DNA of 64,000 bases, from positions 203,857 through 267,856 of the forward strand of contig NZ_SSXU01000005.1 in NCBI RefSeq assembly GCF_009469605.1. Reading direction: 5' to 3'. Both the position numbers and the translations under genes were made by a program. This stretch comes from Zoogloea sp. 1C4 (GTDB lineage: Bacteria; Pseudomonadota; Gammaproteobacteria; Burkholderiales; Rhodocyclaceae). The notes beneath the pieces were generated by a model. That model was given only the letters and a program-made list of their open reading frames with translations, was not told the origin of the DNA and did not search any database. Shown piece by piece: positions 8,062-17,309 of the stretch (position 1 is the stretch's first letter; the number at the start of each line of letters is the position of its first letter).

Positions 8062-9231
8062 ATGAACCTACTCGATCAGATCCGTGCCGAACAGGCCGCG
8101 ACCACGGCAATCCGCCGCGACATCCACGCCCACCCCGAACTCGCCTTTGAAGAGCATCGCACCGCCGCGCTGGTGGCCGAGCGACTCGAGGCGCTGGGCA
8201 TCGAAACCCACCGGGGCGTCGGCAAGACCGGCGTGGTGGGCGTGCTGCGGGCGGGCACCAGCAAGCGTGCCATTGGCCTCAGGGCCGACATGGACGCGCT
8301 GCCGATCCAGGAGAAGAACGACTTCACCCACCACTCGCGCCACCCCGGCAAGATGCACGCCTGCGGCCACGACGGCCACACCGCGATGCTGCTGGGGGCG
8401 GCGGCGCACCTCGCGCGCAACCCGGCGTTCGACGGCACGGTGTACTTCCTGTTCCAGCCTGCCGAGGAAGGGGAGGGCGGCGCGCCGGAGATGATCGCCG
8501 ACGGGCTGTTCACGCGCTTTCCAATGGAGGCGGTGTTCGGCATGCACAACTGGCCCGGTGTGCCGGTGGGGCAGATCGCCGTGCATCGCGGGCCGGTGAT
8601 GGCTTGCGCCGACCGCTTCGATATCGAGATCCGTGGCCACGGCGCCCATGCCGCCATGCCCCATCAGGGCATCGACCCGGTGCTGTGCGGCGCGTCGCTG
8701 GTGCAGGCGCTGCAGTCGGTGGTGAGCCGCAATGTGGACCCGGCAGATTCGGCGGTGCTGTCGGTCACCCAGTTCCACGCGGGCGACGCCTACAACGTGA
8801 TCCCCGACGTGGTGCGCATCGGCGGCACGGTGCGGGCCTTCCGGCCGGACATCCGGGCCCAGGTGGAGGACGCCATGCAGCGGGTGTGCGCGGGCATCGG
8901 CGCGGCCTTCGGCGCCAACGTGCATTTCAGCTACAGGCGCGGCTATCCCCCGACCATCAACACCGTGCCCGAGGCGGAGTTCTGCGCCCGGGTGGCGGGC
9001 GATGTGTGCGGCGAGGGCAACACCCTCATCGACCCCAAACCCAGCATGGGCGCCGAGGATTTTGCCTACTTCCTGCAGGAAAAGCCCGGCTGCTACGTGT
9101 GGCTCGGCAACGGTCCGGGGGAGGGCGGCTGCACGCTGCACAACCCCCACTATGACTTCAACGACGACGCGATTCCCTACGGCGTGGCCTACTGGGTGCG
9201 CCTGGTGGAACGCTGGCTGGCCGACGCCTGA
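8062..9231 (+). CDS. M20 family amidohydrolase (hippurate / IAA-amino acid hydrolase type)
   Basis: A 389-residue cytosolic metallopeptidase-like amidohydrolase. Conserved segments are IRRDIHAHPELAFEEH, RADMDALPIQE, MHACGHDGHTAM with metal-binding Cys and His, and FQPAEEGEGGA with the catalytic Glu pair. A dimerisation domain occupies the middle third. The start at 8062 has GGGGA 8 bases upstream; a longer reading frame from 7951 has no such site and adds an unrelated leader. Family members hydrolyse N-acyl amino acids such as hippurate; the exact substrate is unknown. It stands alone, divergent from the HDAC-like gene. Confidence 0.92.
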   Translation: MNLLDQIRAEQAATTAIRRDIHAHPELAFEEHRTAALVAERLEALGIETHRGVGKTGVVGVLRAGTSKRAIGLRADMDALPIQEKNDFTHHSRHPGKMHACGHDGHTAMLLGAAAHLARNPAFDGTVYFLFQPAEEGEGGAPEMIADGLFTRFPMEAVFGMHNWPGVPVGQIAVHRGPVMACADRFDIEIRGHGAHAAMPHQGIDPVLCGASLVQALQSVVSRNVDPADSAVLSVTQFHAGDAYNVIPDVVRIGGTVRAFRPDIRAQVEDAMQRVCAGIGAAFGANVHFSYRRGYPPTINTVPEAEFCARVAGDVCGEGNTLIDPKPSMGAEDFAYFLQEKPGCYVWLGNGPGEGGCTLHNPHYDFNDDAIPYGVAYWVRLVERWLADA

Positions 9232-9305
9232 TAACCGCCACTCCGGGGCGGGCACTTTTATGCAGCCGCCCGCTCCAACGCTGGTTGCCGCTTCCCGCCT
9301 GACCC

Positions 9306-11786
9306 ATGTTCTCCCTTTCCCTCCGGATGCTCCGGCGCGATCTGCGCGCCGGCGAGCTGGGCCTGCTCGTGATGGCCCTGGTGATCGCCGTGGCCAGCCT
9401 GACCAGCGTCGGCTTCTTCACCGACCGGGTCGCCCAGGCCCTCAAGCGCGAGGCCAACCAGCTCCTGGGCGGCGATCTGGTGCTGGTGTCGGATCACTCC
9501 CTTGATCCGGCCTATCGGGACGAAGCCACCCGGCGCGGGCTGAAGTCCGTGGTTTCTGCCACCTTCACCAGCATGGCCAGTCTGGGCGAGGGCGCGCAGC
9601 TGGCGGGGGTGAAGGTGGTGGAGGACGGCCATCCGCTGCGGGGTTCGATCCGCATCGCGCCGGGCCTCAACCAGCCGGACGCGCCGGCGCGCGGCATCCC
9701 CGCGCCGGGTACGCTGTGGCTCGACGAACGGCTCGCCAGCGCGCTGGGCGCGAAGGTGGGCGACGAGATCGGCCTCGGCGCCCAGCGGATGAAGATGGCG
9801 GCGGTGCTGAGTTTTGAATCCGACCGGGGCGCCAACTTCTTCAGCCTGCTGCCGCGGCTCGTCATCAACGCCGCCGACCTGCCCGCAACCCGGCTGATCC
9901 AGCCCGGCAGCCGGGCCTTCTATCATCTGCACGTGGCGGGCGAACCGGCTGCGGTGGCGGGCTTCGAGGCCTGGGCCAAGCCACGGCTGCAGCGGGGCGA
10001 GCGCCTCGAGACCGTCGATAACGCCCGGCCCGAGGTGCGCTCCACCCTCGACCGTACCGAGCGCTTCCTGCGTTTTGCGGCGATGCTGGCAGTGGTGCTG
10101 GCGGCGGTGGCGGTGGGGCTCGCCACCCGGCGTTTCGTCGAACGGCATCTCGATGGCTGCGCGGTGATGCGCTGCGTGGGGGCCAGGCAGGGGCAACTGC
10201 TGCGGCTCTTCATCGGCGAGTTCGTGCTGCTCGGGCTGTTTGCCGGCGTGGTGGGCTGTGCGCTGGGCTTTGCGGTGCAGTTCGTGCTCAATGGCCTGCT
10301 GGGCGATCTGGTGGGCTTTCCGCTGCCGGCGCCGGGTTGGTGGCCGGTGGCCCACGGGCTGGCGGTGAGCCTGCTGCTCCTGCTGGGTTTCGCGCTGCCG
10401 CCGCTGATCCGCCTGGGGCGGGTGCCCACGCTGCGGGTGCTGCGCCGCGAATGGGATGGCATCGCCGCGCGGGAAGGCCTCGCGTGGGCGGTTGGCGCGC
10501 TGGTGCTGGCCGGCCTGCTGGTGGGCATCGCGCGCGACTGGCTGCTCGGTGCCTGGGTGGTGGGCGGCTTTGCGCTGGCCTTTGCGGTGTATGGCGGCGT
10601 GGGCTGGGTGGTGCTGCGGCTGCTGGGCCGTATGCGGGCGGTGGCAGGCAGCGGCTGGCGTTACGGCCTGGCGGCGCTGCGCCGGCGGCCGGTGGCGAGC
10701 CTCGTGCAGGTGCTGGCCCTCGGCATGGGGCTGACGGCCTTGTTGCTTCTCACGCTCGTTCGGAGCGATCTGCTCGCCAACTGGAAGCAGGCGACGCCGG
10801 CGGATGCGCCCAACCGCTTCGTCATCAACATCCAGCCCGATCAGGTGGAGCCTCTGGGCCAGTTCTTCCGGGCGGAGGGCCGCATGTCGCCCTCGATGCA
10901 GCCGATGATCCGTGGCCGGCTGGTGGCGGTGAATGGCCGCCCGGTAGGGCCGGACGATTACCCCGAGGAGCGTGCAAAGCGCCTCGTGGACCGCGATTTC
11001 AACCTTTCCTTCGATGCCCGCCTGCCCGACGGAAACAGCGTGGTGGCAGGCGTGTGGCACGGCGAGAGCCGGCAGCCGCAGTTCTCGGTGGAACAGGGCC
11101 TGGCCCAGACCCTCGGGCTCGCTATGGGCGACGTGCTGACCTTCGAGATTGCCGGCACGCGGTCGGAAGCGCGCATCACCAGCCTGCGCAAGCTGGATTG
11201 GGATTCGATGCGGGTGAACTTCTTCGTGATCGCCGCGCCCGGGATGCTGGAGGATTTTCCGGCCAGCTACATCACCAGCTTCTACCTGCCGCCGGCGAAG
11301 ATGGATTTTGCCAACCGGCTGGTGGCGGCCTTCCCCAACTTCACGGTGATCGACGTGGCGGCAGTGATCGGGCAGATCCAGACCATGGTCGATCAACTGA
11401 TCGCGGCGGTGCAGTTCGTGTTCGGCTTTGCGGTGGTGGCGGGGGTGATCGTGCTGTTCGGCGCGCTGCAGGCCACTCACGACGAGCGGGAGCGCGAGCT
11501 GGCGATCCTGCGCACCCTCGGTGCCCGTAACCGGCAGCTGCGCTGGGCGCTGCTCGCCGAGTTCGCCGCCCTCGGGCTGGTGGCGGGTGTGCTGGCGGGC
11601 GTGGGCGCGACGGGCATCGGCTGGGCGCTGGCCCATTTCGTCTTCAAGCTGCCCTACGTGCCCAGCGTGCTGCCGCTGCTGGCGGGGGCTGTGGCCGGTT
11701 GCGCGGTCGTCACGCTGGCCGGCTGGCTCGGCACCCGCCACCTGCTTTACCGGCCGCCGTTGGCAAGTCTGCGCGCACTGAACTAA
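9306..11786 (+). CDS. FtsX-like ABC transporter permease (YbbP type)
   Basis: An 826-residue inner-membrane protein with two FtsX-type permease modules. A membrane helix at about residues 19-37 precedes a large periplasmic domain. A cluster of helices at about 255-470 follows, then a second periplasmic domain and three C-terminal helices (about 698-810). This is the YbbP architecture, which normally works with a YbbA-type ATPase to act on envelope lipids or lipoproteins. No ATPase gene or thioesterase tesA is adjacent, so its partner must be encoded elsewhere. The ATG at 9306 begins with the usual MFSLSLRMLRRDLR. Confidence 0.88.
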   Translation: MFSLSLRMLRRDLRAGELGLLVMALVIAVASLTSVGFFTDRVAQALKREANQLLGGDLVLVSDHSLDPAYRDEATRRGLKSVVSATFTSMASLGEGAQLAGVKVVEDGHPLRGSIRIAPGLNQPDAPARGIPAPGTLWLDERLASALGAKVGDEIGLGAQRMKMAAVLSFESDRGANFFSLLPRLVINAADLPATRLIQPGSRAFYHLHVAGEPAAVAGFEAWAKPRLQRGERLETVDNARPEVRSTLDRTERFLRFAAMLAVVLAAVAVGLATRRFVERHLDGCAVMRCVGARQGQLLRLFIGEFVLLGLFAGVVGCALGFAVQFVLNGLLGDLVGFPLPAPGWWPVAHGLAVSLLLLLGFALPPLIRLGRVPTLRVLRREWDGIAAREGLAWAVGALVLAGLLVGIARDWLLGAWVVGGFALAFAVYGGVGWVVLRLLGRMRAVAGSGWRYGLAALRRRPVASLVQVLALGMGLTALLLLTLVRSDLLANWKQATPADAPNRFVINIQPDQVEPLGQFFRAEGRMSPSMQPMIRGRLVAVNGRPVGPDDYPEERAKRLVDRDFNLSFDARLPDGNSVVAGVWHGESRQPQFSVEQGLAQTLGLAMGDVLTFEIAGTRSEARITSLRKLDWDSMRVNFFVIAAPGMLEDFPASYITSFYLPPAKMDFANRLVAAFPNFTVIDVAAVIGQIQTMVDQLIAAVQFVFGFAVVAGVIVLFGALQATHDERERELAILRTLGARNRQLRWALLAEFAALGLVAGVLAGVGATGIGWALAHFVFKLPYVPSVLPLLAGAVAGCAVVTLAGWLGTRHLLYRPPLASLRALN

Positions 11787-11803
11787 TTTACAGTTCGTCG
11801 CGA

Positions 11804-11809
11804 TATACT
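11804..11809 (+). promoter_or_regulatory. Possible -10 element directly before rmuC
   Basis: TATACT ends 7 bases before the rmuC ATG, so transcription would start at or next to the ATG. There is no recognisable -35 at 16-18 bases and no Shine-Dalgarno sequence. If functional it would give a leaderless or near-leaderless mRNA. Confidence 0.3.
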
Positions 11810-11816
11810 CCGGCCG

Positions 11817-13202
11817 ATGAATACCGACGCCGCATTTCTGCTGATCTTCCTCGTCGCCTTTGCCGTGCTGGTGTTGGCGGTGCTGTGGCTGCTCGTCCAG
11901 ATCGGGCGCCTGGGCCGGCGAGTCGATCAGGGGTTTGCCGATCAGCAGTTGCAGCTGGTGAAGGAGTTGCAGGCCACGTCCGTGGCCGGAAGCGACCGGG
12001 TCATCGATCTGGTGGCCGCCGAGGTGGATAACCTGCGGGATCGGCTCGACGCCGAGCAGGCTGCCTCACGCCAGGCTTTGCAGCAGCTTCATCTCGCGCT
12101 CGTGGGCCAGCTGGGCAGCCAGAAGGAGGAGACCGTCCTGCGCCTGGCGGATCTTGCCAACGCCTTTGCTGCCGGGCAGGAAAAGCTCCGTAGCGAAATG
12201 CTGGCCGAGACGCTCAAGACCCTCGCCGAGCATGCCCGGGCCGACCGCGAGCTCCTTCAAAGCGGCCTCATGAGCGCGTCCGAACAGCTCGGCACCAGCA
12301 TCGAGGCGATGAACCGCACCGTGGGCGAGCGCCTCGAGGCGATCACCGGCCACGTCAATCAGCGCCTCGACGAAGGCTTTCGCAAGACCAACGAGACCTT
12401 CGCCAGCGTGATGGCCCGGCTCGCGACCATCGACGAGGCCCAGAAGAAGATCGGCGACCTGACCACCAACGTGGTGAGCCTGCAGGAGCTGCTGGGCGAC
12501 AAGCGGGCCCGGGGCGCGTTTGGTGAAGTCCAGCTGGAGGCGCTGGTGCGCAACGCGCTGCCGCCCGAGGCCTTCGATTTTCAGTTCACCCTGCCCAACG
12601 GCACCCGCGCCGACTGCGTGCTGCGCCTGCCCGAGCCTACCGGCATGGTGATTGTGGATTCGAAGTTTCCGCTGGAAAACTATCACCGGATGTTCGCTAC
12701 CGACGTGGGCGAACTGGAGCGCCGTGCGGCCCAGACTGCCTTCCGGAGCGACGTGAAGAAGCACGTGGATGCGATCGCAGGCAAGTACATCCTGCCCGAG
12801 GTGACGTCGGACGGCGCGGTGATGTTCCTGCCCGCCGAGGCGGTGTTCGCCGAGCTCCACGCCTATCACCCGGAGGTGATCGCCTACGCCATGAGCCGGC
12901 GGGTGTGGATCGTCTCGCCGACCACCCTGATGGCGGTACTCAACACCGCCCGCGCGGTGCTGAAGGACGTGGAGACCCGCAAGCAGATCCACGTCATCAA
13001 GGACGCGCTGGGCAAGCTCGCCAAGGATTTCAACCGCTTCGACGAGCGGATGCAGAAACTCGCCACCCACATCCGCCAGGCCGGCGAAGACGTGGCCGAG
13101 GTGCAGACCTCGTCACGCAAGATCAGCGCCCATTTTCAGCGCATCGAGGCGGCACAACTGGACGATCTGCCGGCTTCGCTGCCGGACAACAGCCAGGGCT
13201 GA
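11817..13202 (+). CDS. rmuC: DNA recombination protein RmuC
   Basis: A 461-residue protein of the RmuC family, implicated in limiting recombination at inverted repeats. An N-terminal membrane helix (about residues 7-28) anchors it, followed by a long coiled coil to about residue 230. The conserved C-terminal nuclease-like domain includes LGDKRARGAFGEVQLE, DSKFPLENY and the YILPEVTSDGAVMFLPAEA region. It is 30 bases after the FtsX-type permease and ends 15 bases from the convergent glycosyltransferase. No Shine-Dalgarno sequence is evident. Confidence 0.95.
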   Translation: MNTDAAFLLIFLVAFAVLVLAVLWLLVQIGRLGRRVDQGFADQQLQLVKELQATSVAGSDRVIDLVAAEVDNLRDRLDAEQAASRQALQQLHLALVGQLGSQKEETVLRLADLANAFAAGQEKLRSEMLAETLKTLAEHARADRELLQSGLMSASEQLGTSIEAMNRTVGERLEAITGHVNQRLDEGFRKTNETFASVMARLATIDEAQKKIGDLTTNVVSLQELLGDKRARGAFGEVQLEALVRNALPPEAFDFQFTLPNGTRADCVLRLPEPTGMVIVDSKFPLENYHRMFATDVGELERRAAQTAFRSDVKKHVDAIAGKYILPEVTSDGAVMFLPAEAVFAELHAYHPEVIAYAMSRRVWIVSPTTLMAVLNTARAVLKDVETRKQIHVIKDALGKLAKDFNRFDERMQKLATHIRQAGEDVAEVQTSSRKISAHFQRIEAAQLDDLPASLPDNSQG

Positions 13203-13217
13203 TCGTTGCGGCTTGGC

Positions 13218-14672
13218 TCAATAGCCCTGGAAATCCCTCAGCAGGAAGACATACACCTCCCGCTTGAAATCCTTGTGGATCGGCACCACCACCTTGCCGA
13301 GCTGCTCGCTGGCGGCGAAGCGTGCGGCGATGTCGGGGATCTCGGCCTTGCGGCCCACGTAGAGCACGTCGCACCCGCGCTTGTCGGCGAGAGTGGTGGT
13401 CACTTCGTACTGGTCGCGGGGAAGCCGACCGGGGTTCCAGGCGGCGTAGTCGGTCGGGTGCAGGCGATAGACGAGGTGGGCGATGATCTCGCGGTCTTCG
13501 CCCACCAGGATGGCACCGGGGTGCTGGGCGAGGTAGGGCGCAACACCGTCGGCCAGGTTGATCCAGCCGCGGGCGCGTTTGTACGGGTCGTTCTTCGCGG
13601 TGAGGTCGATGCCGGCGATCCGGGCGATGTCGGGCCAGTGGTAGGCACCGAGGGACGCCACCAGATTGACCACCACACCGGCAATCACCCAGCGCCGACG
13701 ATCGGCCAGGAAAACCGCCGGCACCAGCAGGCAGGCCGCGACGAAGATCGGCGCCGCCCAGTTGCCGTTGGCCCGGCCGGTGAGGGCCTGGAAGCTCACC
13801 AGGAGCAGCAGCGGCACGATGAAGATCAGCAGCGTGCGGTGGGCGTCGTTACGCAACAGCTTGACCGAACGCAGCAGTGCCCAGCCGAGCAGCACGCCGA
13901 GCAGCGGGCCGAAGGACAGCCACTGGGCGCCGATGAACTCGCCCAGCTGGCCCGGGTGCCAGCCGCGCTCGCCGTGGCCGACGCGGGTGATCTCGGCGGT
14001 GTGGCGGAAGGTGGGAAAGTCGTGGGCCCAGTTCCAGTACAGGTTGGGCGCCAGGATGGCCGCGGCCAGCAGCAACGCCACCCACGGCTGGGGCCGCGCC
14101 AGCCAGCGGCGATGGCGCGGCGACAGGACGATCAGCAGCAGGGCCGACGGCAGGAAGGCGGCCATCGTGTACTTCGACATCAGGCCGATGCCGATGAGCG
14201 CGCCACAGGCCAGCCAGTTGGCCCAGCCTTCCTCATCAAGCGCCCGCAGCAGGAACAGCAGCGCCAGCGACCAGCACAGGAGCAGCGGCGCGTCGGTGGA
14301 GACGAATAGCCCGAGGGCTGCCACCAGCGGCATCGACATGAAGCCGAGGCCAGCCCAGAAGCCGACCCGCGTCGAATACAGCCGCGCGCCGAGCGCATAC
14401 AGGGCGAAGGCCGTGGCGGGGTACAGCAGCAGCGAGGGCAGCTTGATGGCGATCAGGCTGTTGCCGAGGATCGCCGTACTGGCGGCGATCAGCGCGGCGA
14501 TCACCGGCGGCTTCGAGAAGTAACCCCAGTCGAGGTTCTGCGACCAGCCCCAGTAGTAGGCCTCGTCCACGTAGAGGTCGATGCCCAGGTGGCCGATCAC
14601 CCACAGCCGGTAGGCGGTGAGCACGGCGACGATCACCGCGAGGGGCGCGGCGCGGCTGTCGGTAACGTTCAC
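13218..14672 (-). CDS. ArnT-like glycosyltransferase family 39/83 protein (second of pair)
   Basis: A 484-residue integral membrane protein with about ten or more helices. The N-terminal motif YVDEAYYWGW contains the acidic residues used by PMT/ArnT-type enzymes that take sugar from a polyprenyl-phosphate donor, and FSKPPVIAAL follows as in that family. The start is a GTG overlapping the stop of the upstream transferase by 4 bases (GTGA), so translation is coupled. It is the last gene of the five-gene operon 19111-13218. The acceptor (lipid A, protein or other glycan) is unknown. Confidence 0.88.
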   Translation of the reverse strand: MNVTDSRAAPLAVIVAVLTAYRLWVIGHLGIDLYVDEAYYWGWSQNLDWGYFSKPPVIAALIAASTAILGNSLIAIKLPSLLLYPATAFALYALGARLYSTRVGFWAGLGFMSMPLVAALGLFVSTDAPLLLCWSLALLFLLRALDEEGWANWLACGALIGIGLMSKYTMAAFLPSALLLIVLSPRHRRWLARPQPWVALLLAAAILAPNLYWNWAHDFPTFRHTAEITRVGHGERGWHPGQLGEFIGAQWLSFGPLLGVLLGWALLRSVKLLRNDAHRTLLIFIVPLLLLVSFQALTGRANGNWAAPIFVAACLLVPAVFLADRRRWVIAGVVVNLVASLGAYHWPDIARIAGIDLTAKNDPYKRARGWINLADGVAPYLAQHPGAILVGEDREIIAHLVYRLHPTDYAAWNPGRLPRDQYEVTTTLADKRGCDVLYVGRKAEIPDIAARFAASEQLGKVVVPIHKDFKREVYVFLLRDFQGY

Positions 14673-16231
14673 GGGCGGGCCTTCACGAGCACCACGCCGC
14701 CTTGCTGGAAGACGGTGTCGACCGGGGCGTCGGGCGCCAGGCGGTCGATGCGGGTGAGGGCCAGCTGGCCGGGCTTGGGATCACCCTTCAGGGTGACGGC
14801 CTGACGATAGACGCTGAAGCTCGGCGCGGTGGTGAAGCGCCAGAAGACGACTTCGCCGCCGAGCTCCCGGGCCTTGAGGCCAGCCGCCTTGACCGGGCCC
14901 TGCACGAGTTCGCCCGCGTAGGGCACCACGACGCCGGCCAGCAGGATGACCTGCATCGCGCCGGTCACCACCAGCTTGGCGAGCATGGGCATCCGTGGGA
15001 AGAACACGACGGCCACCCAGATCACCAGCCCGGCGATGGTGGCGCCGATGTAGAAGCTGTCGGCCATCGGCAGCGCCCGGGCCAGCTGGGCGCGGTAGAA
15101 GCCGTCGCCGAGGGTGCTGCGGGAGAGTGCGTCGAACAGATTGGGCAGCAGCGGGAACAGGATGAACAGCAGCCCGGGCAGCAGAAGATGCGGCCACACC
15201 CGGCGTATCGACTGGGCGTGGAGGCCGATCAGGATGAACAGCGGCGTGCAGCCGTAGAGCACGTAGTGGGGCAGCTTGGTGCCCGACAGCGAGAAGAAGC
15301 CCAGCACGAAGCCGAACCAGATCCACAGGAAGCGTTGCAGCGGGTCGGCAAGCCCGGCGCGCAGACGGGTGAGGGCGCCGATCAGGAGGCCGCTCCAGGG
15401 CAGCAGCAGCAGCGGCACCGCGAGCAGGTAATAGAACGCGCTGCCGCCGTGGCCTTCGAGGGAACCCGAGAAGCGCTGCACGTTGTGGCGCAGGATGAAG
15501 CCGTCGATGAAATCCTGTCCGTGACGATGCAGGGCGTAGGCGTACCACGGGGCGACGATGACAACGAGGATCGCCAGCCCGGCGGGGTCGAACAGCATCT
15601 TCAGCCAGCGCTTCCATTCGCCGCGGCTGGCGCAGAAGAGAAAGCTCACCGCGCCCGGCACGACCAGCGCCACCGGCCCCTTGGTGAGGGCGCCGATGCC
15701 CATCCACACGAAGGCGCGCAGCAGCGGCGCCCGCTGGCCGCTTTCGAGATGGCGCCATACGTCGAACAGGGTGAGCGCCAGGAGGCAGTTGAGCAGCCCG
15801 TCGGCGGTGGCGGCGCGACCGATGGCGAAGGGGCCCAGCGCCGTGCTCGCCACGGCCAGCGCCAGCAGGCCGGCCTCTTCGCCAAAGCGCTTGCGGGCGA
15901 AGAAGTAGGTGGCGTAGCTCCAGACGATGGCCGCCAGGGCCGAGGGCAGGCGGAAGGCCCACTCGCTGGCGCCGAAGATCAGGTAGCCCACCGACTGCAG
16001 CCAGTAGATGAAGATCGGTTTGTCGAAGCGCGGTGCGCCGTTGAGATAGGTGAACAGGAAATCGCCCCGTTCGAACATCTCGCGGGTGGCTTCGGAGAAC
16101 GCGCCTTCGTCCACGTCGAAGAGCGGCGCGCCTCCCAGCCGGAGCAGGAAGGCGATGAAGGGCAGGACGAGGATCAGGCGGCCGAGGGTGCTACCCGCGA
16201 GCCGCCTTTCGGCGCTGGCGTGACCGATCAT
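14669..16231 (-). CDS. ArnT-like glycosyltransferase family 39 protein (first of pair)
   Basis: A 520-residue multi-spanning membrane glycosyltransferase. The first periplasmic loop carries FDVDEGAFSEATREM and FDKPIFIYWLQ, matching the ArnT/PMT catalytic region (acidic DE pair and the KP motif). The ATG at 16231 is chosen because it immediately precedes the first membrane helix; a longer frame reaching 17134 runs back through the GT2 gene and is a shadow. It follows GT2 by 14 bases and overlaps the next transferase by 4. It probably transfers a sugar made on a lipid carrier by the GT2 product to an envelope acceptor. Confidence 0.9.
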   Translation of the reverse strand: MIGHASAERRLAGSTLGRLILVLPFIAFLLRLGGAPLFDVDEGAFSEATREMFERGDFLFTYLNGAPRFDKPIFIYWLQSVGYLIFGASEWAFRLPSALAAIVWSYATYFFARKRFGEEAGLLALAVASTALGPFAIGRAATADGLLNCLLALTLFDVWRHLESGQRAPLLRAFVWMGIGALTKGPVALVVPGAVSFLFCASRGEWKRWLKMLFDPAGLAILVVIVAPWYAYALHRHGQDFIDGFILRHNVQRFSGSLEGHGGSAFYYLLAVPLLLLPWSGLLIGALTRLRAGLADPLQRFLWIWFGFVLGFFSLSGTKLPHYVLYGCTPLFILIGLHAQSIRRVWPHLLLPGLLFILFPLLPNLFDALSRSTLGDGFYRAQLARALPMADSFYIGATIAGLVIWVAVVFFPRMPMLAKLVVTGAMQVILLAGVVVPYAGELVQGPVKAAGLKARELGGEVVFWRFTTAPSFSVYRQAVTLKGDPKPGQLALTRIDRLAPDAPVDTVFQQGGVVLVKARP

Positions 16232-16245
16232 GGGCAAACGTTGGA

Positions 16246-17304
16246 TCAGGCCTTGGCGGTGTGCCAGCCCTGACCGTCGTCGAGGGGTGCGGTTTCGCGG
16301 GCGACGTAGGCCTGGCTCTGGCCGGATTCGAAATACACCCGGGTGAGCAGCTCGGCCAGCACGCCGGTGGTGACCATCTGGATGCCGGCGATGACGAAGA
16401 AGAAGCCGCCGAAGAACATCGGCCGGGTGCCGATGGAGGCGCCGGTGAAGAGCTTGAGGCCGGTGAGGTAGGTGAGGATCAGGATGCCCAGCGCGCCCAG
16501 GCCCAGACCGATGCCACCAAAGAAGTGGCCCGGACGGGTGCGGAAGCGCATGAAGAAGTACACGAAGATCAGGTCGAGGATCACCCGGAAGGTGCGCGAG
16601 ATGCCGTACTTGGATTCGCCAAACATCCGCGCGTGGTGGGTGACGACTTCCTGGGCGATCTTGCGCGGGGTGGTGACGGTAGCCAGCCACGCCGGGATGA
16701 AGCGGTGCATCTCGCCGTACAGGCGCACGTTCTTGATCGCACTGGCGCGGAAGGCCTTGAGGGAGCAGCCGTAATCCTGCAGCTTGACGCCGGTGATGCG
16801 GGCGATCAGGCGGTTGGCGATCTTGGAGGGGATCTTGCGCAGGATCATCCCGTCCTTGCGGTTCTTGCGCCAGCCGGCGACGAGGTCGAGATCCTCGCGC
16901 AGCAGGCGACCGACCATCCGCGGGATGTCGATCGGGTCGTTCTGGAGGTCGCCGTCCATGGTCACGATCACGTCGCCGCGGGCTGCGTCGAGGCCGGCCT
17001 GCATGGCAGCGGTCTGCTTGAAGTTGCGCATCAGCGCGACGATGCGCACGTGCGGGCCGAGGCGGGCGGCGGCCCTCTCGAGGTTGGGGACGGTGTTGTC
17101 GGACGAGCCGTCGTCGACGATCACGACTTCCCACGGGTAGGGGTAGCCGTCGAGGGCCAGATGGATGCGCGCGAGGAGCGGATCCACATTGTCTTCCTCG
17201 TTGTAGAGCGGCACCACCACCGACAGGCGATGGGGTAGCAGATCGGCGGGAATCTCCGCCTTGGCGGGCGGGAGCGGTGAATCGTATTGGGTGACGTCGG
17301 TCAT
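16246..17304 (-). CDS. Family 2 glycosyltransferase, dolichol-phosphate-mannose synthase/ArnC type
   Basis: A 352-residue enzyme expected to attach a sugar from a nucleotide donor to polyprenyl phosphate on the cytoplasmic face. The GT-A domain (about residues 25-250) shows VVPLYNEEDN, VDDGSSDNT and MDGDLQNDP, with the DGD metal-binding site. Two C-terminal membrane helices (about 250-325) resemble ArnC and GtrB. The start at 17304 lies 5 bases after the stop of the upstream flippase-like gene. Together with the two ArnT-like genes downstream it forms a complete donor-plus-transferase set. The sugar cannot be deduced. Confidence 0.92.
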   Translation of the reverse strand: MTDVTQYDSPLPPAKAEIPADLLPHRLSVVVPLYNEEDNVDPLLARIHLALDGYPYPWEVVIVDDGSSDNTVPNLERAAARLGPHVRIVALMRNFKQTAAMQAGLDAARGDVIVTMDGDLQNDPIDIPRMVGRLLREDLDLVAGWRKNRKDGMILRKIPSKIANRLIARITGVKLQDYGCSLKAFRASAIKNVRLYGEMHRFIPAWLATVTTPRKIAQEVVTHHARMFGESKYGISRTFRVILDLIFVYFFMRFRTRPGHFFGGIGLGLGALGILILTYLTGLKLFTGASIGTRPMFFGGFFFVIAGIQMVTTGVLAELLTRVYFESGQSQAYVARETAPLDDGQGWHTAKA

Positions 17305-17309
17305 GGTGG

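Noticed and set aside
9258-11741. Minus-strand open frame of about 827 codons opposite the FtsX-type permease
   Set aside because: Shadow frame rich in His, Gln and Arg with no motif; the plus-strand gene has clear membrane topology.
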